A stretch of 13,790 bases of DNA from CAZDXJ01 sp964509475 (GCA_964509475.1 CAZDXJ010000060.1:1-13790); one strand, 5' to 3'; shown: positions 1 to 7,242, numbered from the stretch's first letter. Notes: generated by a model from the sequence alone, not told the origin. Program-made: numbers and translations.

Positions 1-54
1 ACTTCCTGTGCGGTAAATTGAAATTCAATTACCCACTCTATTCTTCATAGACCC
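1..54. mobile_element. Left insertion-sequence end (50-bp terminal sequence at 5-54)
   Basis: Positions 5-54 are the exact reverse complement of 13741-13790. Read toward the window edge, the element starts GGGTCTATGAAGAATAG at 54 and continues past position 1. Homology to a DNA methyltransferase stops exactly at this boundary, which is what an insertion looks like. Inside the terminus are two small dyads: TCTAT/ATAGA around GAAGA, and AATTGAA/TTCAATT. No transposase is included, so the family cannot be assigned. GG-starting ends with internal dyads recall some ISL3-type elements, but that is only a guess. Confidence 0.75.
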
Positions 55-329
55 TGTTATTTGATATGATGCATCACTTGAAACGTACTTGCTCTTTGCA
101 GATTTCATTCTGTCTTTTATAGTAAATCCACCAGATCCATACGGCGGGTCTGAAATAATCGCATCGACACTGCCTGGTTTAATATTCCCTGCAATATCGC
201 GAAAATCATGACAGAACAAATCAAAACGGCCGTTAATGTCCGTTTTGCGGACTATTTTTGCTTGCAGACGTTGGCCGCATGACTCCAATAATCCTGTCTG
301 TCTGTCTGTTCATTGTGTGCGTTTTTCAT
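25..329 (-). pseudogene. DNA adenine-type methyltransferase, 5' fragment, frame-disrupted and cut by IS
   Basis: The readable part (TTG at 288 to the IS boundary at 55) contains the catalytic DPPY motif (residues 47-50 from the TTG), preceded by VDAII and followed by GSGGFTIKDR. This is the usual context of an amino-methyltransferase. DPPY so close to the N-terminus implies the beta-type motif order, with the AdoMet-binding region C-terminal and therefore lost here. The last native residues are about DASYQITG; the rest to the stop at 25 is IS sequence. The better start is ATG at 329, which has AAGG 8 nt upstream (338-341). From that ATG, however, four ACAG repeats (294-309) put translation into a frame that stops at 252 after 25 codons. 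Five or two repeats would open the full frame. It lies downstream of the MuF gene on the same strand, so it is probably a phage accessory gene. Confidence 0.8.
294..309 (-). repeat. Tetranucleotide repeat (ACAG)x4 in methyltransferase 5' end
   Basis: On the minus strand four perfect ACAG units occur 20 bases after the A of the ATG at 329, just before the methyltransferase core. Counting frames, four units are out of frame and five or two would be in frame. Short tandem repeats in the first codons are the classic arrangement of phase-variable methyltransferases. Four units is short for high-frequency slippage, so active switching is uncertain. Confidence 0.6.
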
Positions 330-364
330 TTGTGAAACCTTATAATATGGTATATATTAAAACC

Positions 365-440
365 GTGGAGCGTTATTAGGCTGACTTGGCCTTTGCTTAT
401 GCACTGATGAGCCAACTTGGGTTGCTAACCAAGGCTCCAC
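365..440 (-). ncRNA. Predicted structured RNA or terminator element between MuF and methyltransferase
   Basis: GTGGAGC (365-371) and GCTCCAC (434-440) form a 7-bp closing helix around about 62 nt. Inside, CTTGG/CCAAG (416-420 with 429-433, extendable by AAC/GTT) make one hairpin, and TTGGC/GCCAA (386-390 with 411-415) enclose a second with an inner TGC-TTAT-GCA stem. The result is a closed multibranch fold. It begins 3 nt after the MuF stop, and on the minus strand the closing helix is followed by GGTTTT, so it could end late transcription, shape the methyltransferase leader, or be a separate RNA. Strand is inferred from context, because the folds exist on both. It is not a tRNA: there is no T-loop, D-arm or anticodon arm. 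Confidence 0.45.
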
Positions 441-443
441 ACT

Positions 444-1610
444 CTATCTGATTTTTATAACATTCTTGGGCGGCTTTCCCCGTTTATTCTTAAACAACGT
501 CAAAAAATAATTTTTCAAGCCATCGGCGGTGCGTTTTAACACAGCGCGATAAGTGACTTCCCCCACTTGAATATAAATCAGCCGGGCCTCGCCTTGCTGA
601 TAAATCTCGCCCTGATCAATAATTTGTTGAACCAACCTATAATCAGCCACGGTAATTTCGGGATGACTTTTAATATGATCGTCGATAGATTCGCGGGATA
701 ACAAAACCGTCTGCGATTCGGCGCCCAGCAAGTCTTTCTCAGTGGGCGAGAGCACCGCAATCGGGAACTCACCGTCCATCTTGCCATTAAAAAAGCGGGC
801 AAAAAGGTCGGCGCCGACCATTTTGGCGACATGATCCCGTGCCAGATGCCAGTCGGCTTTATCCTGCTTGGCAATGACAGAACGCAGCAACGGCGCATTC
901 GATTGTCCCGGCGCATAATCCCAGCCGAAATCGATACCCTTGGGGATGACATGCTTGTTTCCGGCTGAATCCACCCGGGTATAAACGCCTTCATCTTTGG
1001 GTTTTGCGCCATGATATTCTTCAGCCGTCACCGCCACCACCTGGCACCGGCAACCCCAACCGTTGGGCGGATAATGAATGTCCCACCACGGATCATCATG
1101 GCGCAATACCAGCCCCGACCAACTGACATGCAGAGGCCGTGGATGCTCAACGGTATCGTTATGGACATATTTCCAGTAGGGGCGGCTTTTTAACAGATCC
1201 GGGTCTTTCAATTGCTGATAGCGACCGGCGGCATAGCTGCTGGCGATATTGGTGCGATAAATCACCCGCGTTCGCCAGGCACGGCCCTTTTGGGTCTCGC
1301 TGCCGGTATAATCGAGCCAGCCGTGTTTTTGCGTGATGCGTTCAAATTCCTTGCGGAACCAGCCGATGGACTTGCCGTCGCGGATGGCCTGATCGATGGC
1401 GTCTCTCAAATCCTGCAACAAATCCGCCTTCATGGCGCCTGCCACCACAAACGCCCGGTCATGCGCGGATTTGAGCGCATCATCGTAGCGCTCGGTGGGC
1501 ATGTTGATTTTTTGCCGGAAAAACGCGACCTGCTCGGCAAACGGCCGATTAAACCGGCCATCGCCGCGGGCGTTGAATGCAATCTGAGTGGGCGACAGTT
1601 GTAACGGCAT
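444..1610 (-). CDS. MuF-type minor head (head morphogenesis) protein with toxin-like C-terminal domain
   Basis: 388 residues. Residues ~1-200 match the Mu gpF/SPP1 gp7 minor head family (BcepMu gp30 position): a helical N-terminus, then the family signature HYPPNGWGCRC at 179-189. Such proteins sit with the portal in the procapsid and aid head assembly. The C-terminal ~110 residues (278-388) are not needed for the MuF fold. They resemble the small RNase/toxin-like domains (PBECR-type) known to be fused to MuF proteins: an early DDHIKSHPE segment, then strand-rich RLIYIQVGEVTYRAVLKR and a basic tail with FKNKRGK. The toxin reading is by pattern only. The ATG at 1610 shares one base with the portal stop (TGATG), which indicates translational coupling. 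It is the last late gene present; the next head genes (protease/scaffold, major capsid) are not in the window. Confidence 0.85.
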   Translation of the reverse strand: MPLQLSPTQIAFNARGDGRFNRPFAEQVAFFRQKINMPTERYDDALKSAHDRAFVVAGAMKADLLQDLRDAIDQAIRDGKSIGWFRKEFERITQKHGWLDYTGSETQKGRAWRTRVIYRTNIASSYAAGRYQQLKDPDLLKSRPYWKYVHNDTVEHPRPLHVSWSGLVLRHDDPWWDIHYPPNGWGCRCQVVAVTAEEYHGAKPKDEGVYTRVDSAGNKHVIPKGIDFGWDYAPGQSNAPLLRSVIAKQDKADWHLARDHVAKMVGADLFARFFNGKMDGEFPIAVLSPTEKDLLGAESQTVLLSRESIDDHIKSHPEITVADYRLVQQIIDQGEIYQQGEARLIYIQVGEVTYRAVLKRTADGLKNYFLTLFKNKRGKPPKNVIKIR

Positions 1611-3166
1611 CAGCCGCCCTCATTGACATCAAAACGGCCCGCCAAATCCGCCGCCAAAAAGCCCATTTCCATCACCTTGACCAGTTCGCTATCGTCCAGA
1701 TCGCCAAAACTGTTTAACAACGCATCCCGCAACGCCTCCAGCGACTCAGCCTTTTCCACCTTAGCCCGAACAACCTCTAACATAGACGCCAGCGGCTTTT
1801 CGCCTTCAATGGCCAACTGCTCGGCATGCGACGACACAGGCGACGGATCCACATCCAAAAGCGTCGGCGACGACGCTTTTAACGCCGCCATCGCCGCCTG
1901 CGGCTGCGTTGAAACCGGCGCCAAAACCGGCTCATCCTTATCCGGCAACGGGATTTTCAGCTTTTGATTGATATAATCCAGTGGAATCCGGGCGCCGACT
2001 GTGACCAGCTTTGGAATCGCCTCGGCATACAGCTTTAAATCATCCGGCTCCTGCGTATCGCTGACAAACTCCGGTACCCGGTCATCGGCAAACAGCCCAT
2101 TCAACACCGCCATGGGATAGACCAGATAAGCCGACAGCGACATATCCAGCTGAGTGGCATCATCATCGCGAATATCCAGACGCACCTCATTATGCACATC
2201 GCCCAAAGAACGATTACCGTTGACGGCGGTCTGGCTGGTCAAGGTACCGCCCAGAATCGCCTTGGATTGTGACGCCTCGCACCAATCCATCATCATTTTA
2301 AACGCCTCGGCATTACCCTGCGCCATAACGGATTGCAGTTCCACCTGCATCGAATCCGGGATAATTCCGGCGGCATGATGTCCAATCGACAGCACTGCCT
2401 TGAGCAAATCCTTTTTTTCTTTATTGCCGGTATTGGCTGGATATTTACCAATACGGATGGGCAGACCGTAAATTTCCAAAAACTCCGCTAAATCCCGCAC
2501 CGAATAATTCTTGTACAAATACGGCCAGGCCAGAACCCGGTGCAGTCCGGCGCGGGACAAATAACCTGAGCGAGACTTATGCACATGAGGAATCCAGCCA
2601 AACGGCTGCAACGGCTCCCCCTGAAATGCATCCGATGTTCGCAAATGCAGCACATTGCGATTATTCTGCGGCAGGGTAAACCAGGTCGGCGGCCGATGTT
2701 CTGTCAGCTTCGGATACCAATAGCCCTGCAAATTGCGTCCCCAACCCAGCTCGATACACGAATAGGCATGACCTATGGCATCCAGCATATCCAGGCGGAT
2801 GGCGCCCATATCCAGCTCATCGCGGATCAACGCCTCCAACAGTTTAGTGTTTTCCTCCTCCTTCGTCGTGGCATTGCGCGGCGACATCAGGCTCCAGTCC
2901 AGCTTTTTCACCGCCATTTTTCGTTTGGACAGCTCGGCTGACAAATGCGCATCCTTCTCCTCCATATCCATAAACAACTCCGCCTGCGCCACCAGATCGC
3001 CTTCTTCTGCCGCCAGCATCAACTGCGCCATTTTGGCAGGCGTTATTCCACGTGATGGATGCTGCTCAAAATAACGCGGCAACACGGCCGCCTGTGGCGA
3101 ATCGGTTTGCCGGTTACGCACCGATTTTGGCGTCAGCTTTTGCCCAAACCACTCAAAAAAACTCAT
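1610..3166 (-). CDS. Mu-like portal protein (DUF935, gp29)
   Basis: 518 residues, close to the normal length for the DUF935 family. The portal forms the ring at the capsid vertex through which DNA is packaged and to which the tail attaches. Recognisable features are the N-terminal FFEWFGQKLTPK, the segment GRNLQGYWYPKLTEHRPPTWF (split here as GRNLQGYW and RPPTWF), the central YLYKNYSVRDLAEFLEIYG followed by LPIRIGKYP, and the acidic, variable C-terminus. The ATG at 3166 overlaps the terminase stop as TAATG, and a GGAGG lies just upstream inside the terminase gene. Position between large terminase and MuF is the invariant Mu-type order. Nothing suggests damage. Confidence 0.92.
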   Translation of the reverse strand: MSFFEWFGQKLTPKSVRNRQTDSPQAAVLPRYFEQHPSRGITPAKMAQLMLAAEEGDLVAQAELFMDMEEKDAHLSAELSKRKMAVKKLDWSLMSPRNATTKEEENTKLLEALIRDELDMGAIRLDMLDAIGHAYSCIELGWGRNLQGYWYPKLTEHRPPTWFTLPQNNRNVLHLRTSDAFQGEPLQPFGWIPHVHKSRSGYLSRAGLHRVLAWPYLYKNYSVRDLAEFLEIYGLPIRIGKYPANTGNKEKKDLLKAVLSIGHHAAGIIPDSMQVELQSVMAQGNAEAFKMMMDWCEASQSKAILGGTLTSQTAVNGNRSLGDVHNEVRLDIRDDDATQLDMSLSAYLVYPMAVLNGLFADDRVPEFVSDTQEPDDLKLYAEAIPKLVTVGARIPLDYINQKLKIPLPDKDEPVLAPVSTQPQAAMAALKASSPTLLDVDPSPVSSHAEQLAIEGEKPLASMLEVVRAKVEKAESLEALRDALLNSFGDLDDSELVKVMEMGFLAADLAGRFDVNEGG

Positions 3167-4590
3167 TACCAGCCTCCCTCCGTCAGACCTTCAAACTCAT
3201 CATCCGGCTGCCACAACAGACGTTCTTTTGACGGCAGCGGGTTATACTCAATCACATGCTGGCCGCTTGCTGCCGCCTCGATGCCCAATGCACACGCCCA
3301 GAACCTGTCCGCGTGACCGTTTTCGGAACGCTCAGCAGTAAACCTGATGTTTCCTGACGGTGTGACGACCTTGGTTACAGCCCTTAAATCAGCCCGCACA
3401 TCAGGCGCATAAGGAATTCGGATTTTTTTATCCTCCATCATGCCGCGCACAGGATACGCCAACTGCTCTTTAACCGGCCCGGTAAACGTCACCAGCTCAA
3501 TCCGATATTGACCAAACTGCTTTTGCGCATCATCACCCCAGCCGATTCCGAGACCGGTATAATCAATACATGTTCGTTGCAAAACTGCCAGCCATGGCCA
3601 CAACACCTTCTCCTGATCGGGTTTTGACATCTTTTTTAGCGTGATGATTTTTCGGGTATAGAGCACATCGCCCAGCTTTTCAAACACCCACAACACCGTC
3701 AAATCCTTTTGCCGGCCAATATCCAGGCCGCCGTATAACTCACGTCCCTGCGCATCATCCAAATCAATTTCCCAATGCTCAGATTCAGGATACTCGCAGC
3801 GAGCGATCAAATCGTATTCCAAAAACGCCGCATCATCATCGGCCGGGTCACACATATACTCCTGACGGAACGACTCCTCATCCGCACAACCGCCCTTTAT
3901 AAAATCAAAATAACCTGATTCATCCAGCGCCTGAACCTCATGATCATCAGGCAGAGATTGCTGCAATTTCCACAAAAACCCCTGATTTAACGCATCCTCC
4001 AGCGTTACCCGGTGCAGACTGATATTTTTGGGATTATTATGCTCGCGGATTTCACGAATCAACTGATAAAAAAAATTATGACTGCCGCGGTGGGTGCTGA
4101 TAATCTCCATATTGCCGCCCCAGGTGATGCCAGGATAGGCAATAGACCACAGCTTGCGCGGGTCAGGATGCAGAGCGAACTCATCCAGAATCCTGCCGCC
4201 ACGCTTACCGGCCTGGGCATCCGGATTCGATGACATTGAATGAATGCGCTTGCCGGATGCAAACTCCAGCACATACGCGGTTAATTTAGACTTCTCATCG
4301 ATGACCCGCTCGCCCAGATCATTGGCTGCAACCTGCAAAACCGTGGCAAACATTTTGCAATCTTCGATGAACAGCCGGGCCTGCAAATCATCCCGGCTCG
4401 ACACCCACTGGTCCCATTTTTGACCGGCCATCGCCGTGCGCTCGGCGGCCTTGTATGCCGTGCTCCAGCTGATACCGATTTGCCTGGATTTTTCCATTAA
4501 TTTCAGCCGGGCATCATCTTTAATCCAGCGTTTCTGAAAGGGCAGGAAAATATCATCTGGATTATTGGGTTTGAGTTTTGCATTACCCAT
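3166..4590 (-). CDS. Terminase large subunit (Mu gp28-like)
   Basis: About 475 residues. This is the packaging motor ATPase and headful nuclease. Numbering from the GTG at 4593, the Walker A-like SRQIGIS is at 36-42 and the Walker B RILDE at 134-138 (D137, E138). The C-terminal RNase H-like nuclease has candidate metal-binding aspartates at D291 (GGLDIGRQKD), D344 (CIDYTG) and D429 (GHADRFWA), so both activities look intact. Two starts are possible: GTG at 4593 (GTGA overlap) or ATG at 4590 (TGATG overlap with the DUF3486 stop). The ATG is preferred as the stronger codon. In Mu-type phages this enzyme works with the DUF3486 protein encoded just upstream. Confidence 0.93.
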   Translation of the reverse strand: MGNAKLKPNNPDDIFLPFQKRWIKDDARLKLMEKSRQIGISWSTAYKAAERTAMAGQKWDQWVSSRDDLQARLFIEDCKMFATVLQVAANDLGERVIDEKSKLTAYVLEFASGKRIHSMSSNPDAQAGKRGGRILDEFALHPDPRKLWSIAYPGITWGGNMEIISTHRGSHNFFYQLIREIREHNNPKNISLHRVTLEDALNQGFLWKLQQSLPDDHEVQALDESGYFDFIKGGCADEESFRQEYMCDPADDDAAFLEYDLIARCEYPESEHWEIDLDDAQGRELYGGLDIGRQKDLTVLWVFEKLGDVLYTRKIITLKKMSKPDQEKVLWPWLAVLQRTCIDYTGLGIGWGDDAQKQFGQYRIELVTFTGPVKEQLAYPVRGMMEDKKIRIPYAPDVRADLRAVTKVVTPSGNIRFTAERSENGHADRFWACALGIEAAASGQHVIEYNPLPSKERLLWQPDDEFEGLTEGGW

Positions 4591-5135
4591 CACACAATCC
4601 CCAGCGCTTCTCTAATCCGTTGCAGACCTTTTTCAGAGACGCCCTCAGCCGCCTTCGATGCTTCGCTAGCCGCTTTCTGCATTGCCTTTTTCTCAGCTTC
4701 CGCTTCAAAATCCTTGCGCCATTTAGCGCTTCCAATTGCACTGCGGCCCACATCTGACAACGCCCGAATCAACTTTGGAACCACCGCTGCCTTGTCCTCC
4801 AGTTCCCAGTCACGCAGACCCTCCAGCACCTCCATCAGCTGATCAATCGCCACCATCTCGCTGGCCTCCAGTAAGGCCGCCTTGTCAGCATCATCCATAC
4901 CGCCCAGCGCCTTGGCAATCTCCAGCCGCTCACGGGCACGCTGCACCGACTTTTCCATGCTCGCCTGCAATCGGCTGCCATGCCTGAAAACTGCGGTTTT
5001 ACTAATCTCAAACCCCTGCGACTGCAACCACTCGGCCAGCCCGGCATAATCGCTAAACCCGCCGGCAATCAGCCGCTCGTTCAACTCGGTCTGCACCGCA
5101 TCCGGCAACTGCGTAATCGACGATCGCGGCGGCAT
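4590..5135 (-). CDS. DUF3486 protein, probable terminase small subunit (Mu gp27-like)
   Basis: 181 residues. The N-terminus PPRSSITQLPDAVQTELNER, then GGFSDYAGLAEWLQSQG and FEISKTAVFRHGSRL, is the DUF3486 pattern: a helix-turn-helix-like region (about residues 25-55) expected to bind phage DNA for packaging. The rest is charged and helical, with a coiled-coil-like Ala/Lys/Glu-rich stretch at about 140-175. Its place directly before the large terminase supports the small-terminase role, which in Mu-like phages rests mainly on synteny. It starts at ATG 5135, touching the preceding gene's stop, and ends overlapping the terminase start, so it is part of the coupled late operon. Confidence 0.88.
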   Translation of the reverse strand: MPPRSSITQLPDAVQTELNERLIAGGFSDYAGLAEWLQSQGFEISKTAVFRHGSRLQASMEKSVQRARERLEIAKALGGMDDADKAALLEASEMVAIDQLMEVLEGLRDWELEDKAAVVPKLIRALSDVGRSAIGSAKWRKDFEAEAEKKAMQKAASEASKAAEGVSEKGLQRIREALGIV

Positions 5136-5470
5136 TACAACGCACCAGGCTCAGGCCGGGCCACGCCGGGAACCTCGGTCAGCCCGTTTTTCACATCCGC
5201 GCCTTTGGCCGTCAACTGCGCAAACCAAACACCGTCAGGATGCTCCACAAACGCCAGGCCCTGCTCGTGCAACCATTGCAAATCGCCGCGTAATGCATCG
5301 GTGCCCACCGCCTGGCCGCGTTCCGCCAGTGCCTGTTTCAGAGTAACCTCGTGCAACGTATACGCTGGCGCGTTGTCCAGCAAACGCAAAATCACCAGAC
5401 GGCGAAACGCCGTCATGTTTTCGTTGTAATTCATCAGTCTTTCACCTGTTTGTTTAGCGCCGTCGCTCAT
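5135..5470 (-). CDS. VpaChn25_0724-family phage protein (Mu gp26-like), winged-helix type
   Basis: 111 residues. The core FRRLVILRLLDNAPAYTLHE, followed by LRGDLQWLHEQGLAFVE and LTAKGADV, has the shape of a small winged-helix domain and matches the family found at this site in Mu-like phages. Its molecular job is unknown; a role in head gene regulation or packaging is only suggested by position. The ATG at 5470 overlaps the DUF2730 stop as ATGA, which supports it. A second in-frame ATG at 5434 (MNYNENM), preceded by GGTGAAAG, is an alternative start that would drop 12 residues with little homology. Confidence 0.8.
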   Translation of the reverse strand: MSDGAKQTGERLMNYNENMTAFRRLVILRLLDNAPAYTLHEVTLKQALAERGQAVGTDALRGDLQWLHEQGLAFVEHPDGVWFAQLTAKGADVKNGLTEVPGVARPEPGAL

Positions 5471-5829
5471 GGATCATTATGCCGCCGCCAGAACCCATCC
5501 ATGCGCCCCACCAGCTCTTTGACAGACACCATCGTCGCCGCCTGCGCCGAAAGATTTGAATTCATCGTGGACAACTCGCCGCTCAAATTACGAATCTCTT
5601 TATAAATTTCCGCGAGATCGTGATGCCCAGGCGCCGATTTGACATGTACCTCCAGCTTGGTAATGCGGTCTGCATGCCCATCCAGTCGATCATCAACAGA
5701 TTTTTCCAGCGCTGAGATACGGACATGAGTTTTGTCATTACGGCGATCCATATACAGCCATGCCGCAAACACCACCACGCCGATCTTGTAAATCACATCC
5801 AGCCAGTCGCCAAATAATGCAATCGTCAT
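5467..5829 (-). CDS. DUF2730 membrane-anchored coiled-coil protein (Mu gp25-like)
   Basis: 120 residues. One hydrophobic segment near the N-terminus (about 12-27, IYKIGVVVFAAWLYM) predicts an inner-membrane anchor. It is followed by a charged helical region (about 35-110) with heptad-like spacing. This is the layout of DUF2730 proteins, always found between lysis and terminase genes in Mu-like phages, function not established. The ATG at 5829 overlaps the stop of the small zinc-finger gene (ATGA), and its own stop overlaps the next start, so it is tightly coupled. Confidence 0.8.
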   Translation of the reverse strand: MTIALFGDWLDVIYKIGVVVFAAWLYMDRRNDKTHVRISALEKSVDDRLDGHADRITKLEVHVKSAPGHHDLAEIYKEIRNLSGELSTMNSNLSAQAATMVSVKELVGRMDGFWRRHNDP

Positions 5830-5960
5830 AAACCCTGTCTACCCTTAATCTCCCGCGCACGGGCGCAATCGACACACAACCGGACACCTGGCAACGCGTT
5901 GCGCCGCGCTATCGGTATTTTTATATTGCAATCCTCGCACCACACTGCCGCTTTTTTCAC
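5826..5960 (-). CDS. TraR/DksA-type C4 zinc-finger protein, 44 residues
   Basis: A short gene with GTG start at 5960 and GAGAGG upstream, ending TGA at 5826 in an ATGA overlap with the DUF2730 gene. The protein has C8-x2-C11 and C29-x2-C32 with an IPIARRNALPG spacer. This is the C4 finger of TraR/DksA relatives, where the spacer is typically of the form IPxxRRxAxPG. TraR-type proteins bind the secondary channel of RNA polymerase and mimic DksA plus ppGpp. Phage versions of this size are common in this exact slot. Here the coiled-coil tip region of full TraR (about 70 residues) is largely missing, so the polymerase effect is uncertain. Confidence 0.82.
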   Translation of the reverse strand: MKKAAVWCEDCNIKIPIARRNALPGVRLCVDCARAREIKGRQGL

Positions 5961-5973
5961 TGTTACAAACCTC

Positions 5974-6189
5974 TCAGTATAATTTTTGTTTCACGGCGAC
6001 GCCGAAATCCTGCGTCACCCGATACCACCTTATTTCGTCACAACTCAACGTCATGACAAACCCATCCACTGCATACCAGCGTCCATCCGGGTCGTCCAGA
6101 TTGAATGTCGGCACAACCCCGGGGCGGCACGAACAGCCTGCCGTCAACAGATTAGCGTACAGCAGACAACGCTTGGCGAGTCGCAGCAT
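5974..6189 (-). CDS. Small lipoprotein-like lysis-region protein
   Basis: 71 residues from ATG 6189: MLRLAKRCLLYANLLTAGCS carries a short basic-hydrophobic leader with a plausible lipobox ending at C19. The rest of the chain is polar, with VDGFVMTLSCDEIRWYRVTQ. It overlaps the preceding gene by 38 nt in another frame, as spanin-type gene pairs in phage lysis cassettes often do. I do not recognise the family; an outer-membrane spanin-like (Rz1) role is an inference from the leader and position. No clear ribosome-binding site precedes 6189, so translation may be coupled to the upstream gene. Starts further upstream (to 6219) are possible but would spoil the signal sequence. Confidence 0.55.
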   Translation of the reverse strand: MLRLAKRCLLYANLLTAGCSCRPGVVPTFNLDDPDGRWYAVDGFVMTLSCDEIRWYRVTQDFGVAVKQKLY

Positions 6190-6373
6190 AATCACGCAAC
6201 AGCCGTTCGCCGCCGGCATTCACCGACAACACCGCACCGTTTCGAATATCGATATGAATATTGCGGCTCAACGCAGGCGGTGTCGGGACAGACGAACACA
6301 TATTACCGTTTGCGCACGCCTCAAGGGTTGTTATCGCTATTACGATTAACAATCGTCTGTAAATCATCGTCAT
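6152..6373 (-). CDS. Small membrane/lipoprotein of lysis cassette (spanin-like)
   Basis: 73 residues from ATG 6373, with GAAGGG 4 nt upstream. The N-terminus MTMIYRRLLIVIAITTLEAC is a basic-hydrophobic signal with a near-lipobox; Glu at -2 is atypical. The mature part is periplasmic in character and ends in a helical GERLLRDYAATRQALSAVR. It overlaps the holin 3' end by 53 nt and the next gene by 38 nt. In lysis cassettes this slot usually holds the Rz/Rz1 spanins that fuse inner and outer membranes. No family match can be asserted. The longer frame starting at 6433 lies inside the holin and lacks a start signal. Confidence 0.6.
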   Translation of the reverse strand: MTMIYRRLLIVIAITTLEACANGNMCSSVPTPPALSRNIHIDIRNGAVLSVNAGGERLLRDYAATRQALSAVR

Positions 6374-6548
6374 ACGCCCTTCGCCAAACCTCGCCGGTTT
6401 TCTCGATTTTATGGGCCACGCCCAGCAAACCAACGCCGGTGATGATGTAATCCATCATGCCGCTCAAATCGTGCATTCCCAACAAAACCCCGGCGACACC
6501 ATAGACAATGCTCAATGCCGCTGCTAATTTCGATTTCCAGCCACTCAT
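6321..6548 (-). CDS. Phage holin, two membrane segments
   Basis: 75 residues from ATG 6548, which has AAGGGTGA upstream and lies 4 nt after the lysozyme stop. Two hydrophobic helices, KLAAALSIVYGVAGVLLGM (about 6-24) and MMDYIITGVGLLGVAHKI (about 31-48), are followed by a charged tail. This fits the small holins found beside GH24 endolysins in Mu-like phages: they open the inner membrane to release the endolysin. The lysozyme here has no signal sequence, so it needs such a holin. A longer frame from 6587 overlaps the lysozyme gene and is less likely. Confidence 0.82.
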   Translation of the reverse strand: MSGWKSKLAAALSIVYGVAGVLLGMHDLSGMMDYIITGVGLLGVAHKIEKTGEVWRRAYDDDLQTIVNRNSDNNP

Positions 6549-6552
6549 AAAA

Positions 6553-7101
6553 TCACCCTTCACGTTCAAATAACATCCGCTCTTCACGCCGGCGTTTCAC
6601 CAACCCCGGCAATTTAATCTTTTTACCGTGTTGCGTGGTATACACCCAGCGGTCAAACTGACGTGCGGCCGCGGCAAAATTTCCCGCCTTCAGCTTGCGC
6701 CTTAACGTTGACCGGGCAAACGACGCATGCCCGACGTTAAACACAAACGACGCCAGCGCATCGAACTGATGCTGATTCAACCCAAATCCCTGCATAACAG
6801 AGTTCAGAAACGTCGAGTCTTTCGCCACATCCTGGGACAATAACGTCTCAGCCTCATCCCGCGTAATACGCAGCCGCAGCCGGGCCTCTTCTGTCAGTCC
6901 GCGCCGCGACTGGCAATCGTCGACAATACGCTGCAAGGTCTGCCAGCTCATCGCCCCGAACAACACAAAATCCCAGGCCGGCAACAACACATGGCCATAA
7001 CCAATGGTCAGCTTATTAGCCGGGCACAAATAGGCCGACAGCCTCAAACCCTCATGCCGGCGGATCAACGCTAAACCGGCATCAGACACCGAAAACGACA
7101 T
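6553..7101 (-). CDS. Phage endolysin, GH24 (T4-type) lysozyme
   Basis: 182 residues from ATG 7101 (GGAG 5 nt upstream); a GTG two codons earlier is too close to the ribosome-binding site. It cleaves the MurNAc-GlcNAc bond of peptidoglycan. The catalytic region HEGLRLSAYLCPANKLTIGYGH (seen as HEGLRLSAY and LTIGYGH) gives Glu-8aa-Cys-5aa-Thr: the Asp of the T4 triad (E11, D20, T26) is replaced by Cys, a substitution common in phage endolysins. The typical end GLVKRRREERMLF is present. No SAR or signal helix, so release is holin-dependent. First gene of the late operon on this strand. Confidence 0.93.
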   Translation of the reverse strand: MSFSVSDAGLALIRRHEGLRLSAYLCPANKLTIGYGHVLLPAWDFVLFGAMSWQTLQRIVDDCQSRRGLTEEARLRLRITRDEAETLLSQDVAKDSTFLNSVMQGFGLNQHQFDALASFVFNVGHASFARSTLRRKLKAGNFAAAARQFDRWVYTTQHGKKIKLPGLVKRRREERMLFEREG

Positions 7102-7120
7102 ACACACTCCGTAAAAAAAC

Positions 7121-7152
7121 TTTCACTCAGTGTAAACGCAACCGGAAACCGG
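7121..7152. promoter_or_regulatory. Two small dyads upstream of the late operon
   Basis: TTTCACTCAGTGTAAA (7121-7136, core CACT-C-AGTG) and ACCGGAAACCGG (7141-7152, CCGG arms) lie 20-51 bp before the lysozyme start. They sit where a late promoter and activator site would be expected, but I see no convincing -35/-10 pair and no Mor/C-type activator gene in the window. A regulatory role is tentative. Confidence 0.3.
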
Positions 7153-7242
7153 CAGCAGGTGAAGGGCTTCATCATACGCACTTTTACCCGGTATGGTGAA
7201 ATAGCCCCTGCCATTGAAATGACAAAAACAACAGGAGCAGTG

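Noticed and set aside
401..440. CTGATGA at 404-410 as a hammerhead ribozyme core
   Set aside because: The motif lacks the matching GAAA after a stem II and the UH cleavage site; only the 7-base box fits.
365..440. A tRNA, because of the 7-bp acceptor-like closing helix
   Set aside because: No T-loop, no D-arm and no anticodon arm of correct size on either strand.
578..1012. Long antisense or alternate frames over the late genes (for example 578-1012 minus, 2579-2941 plus, 9269-9847 minus)
   Set aside because: They overlap well-identified genes and have the composition of shadow frames in GC-rich coding DNA.
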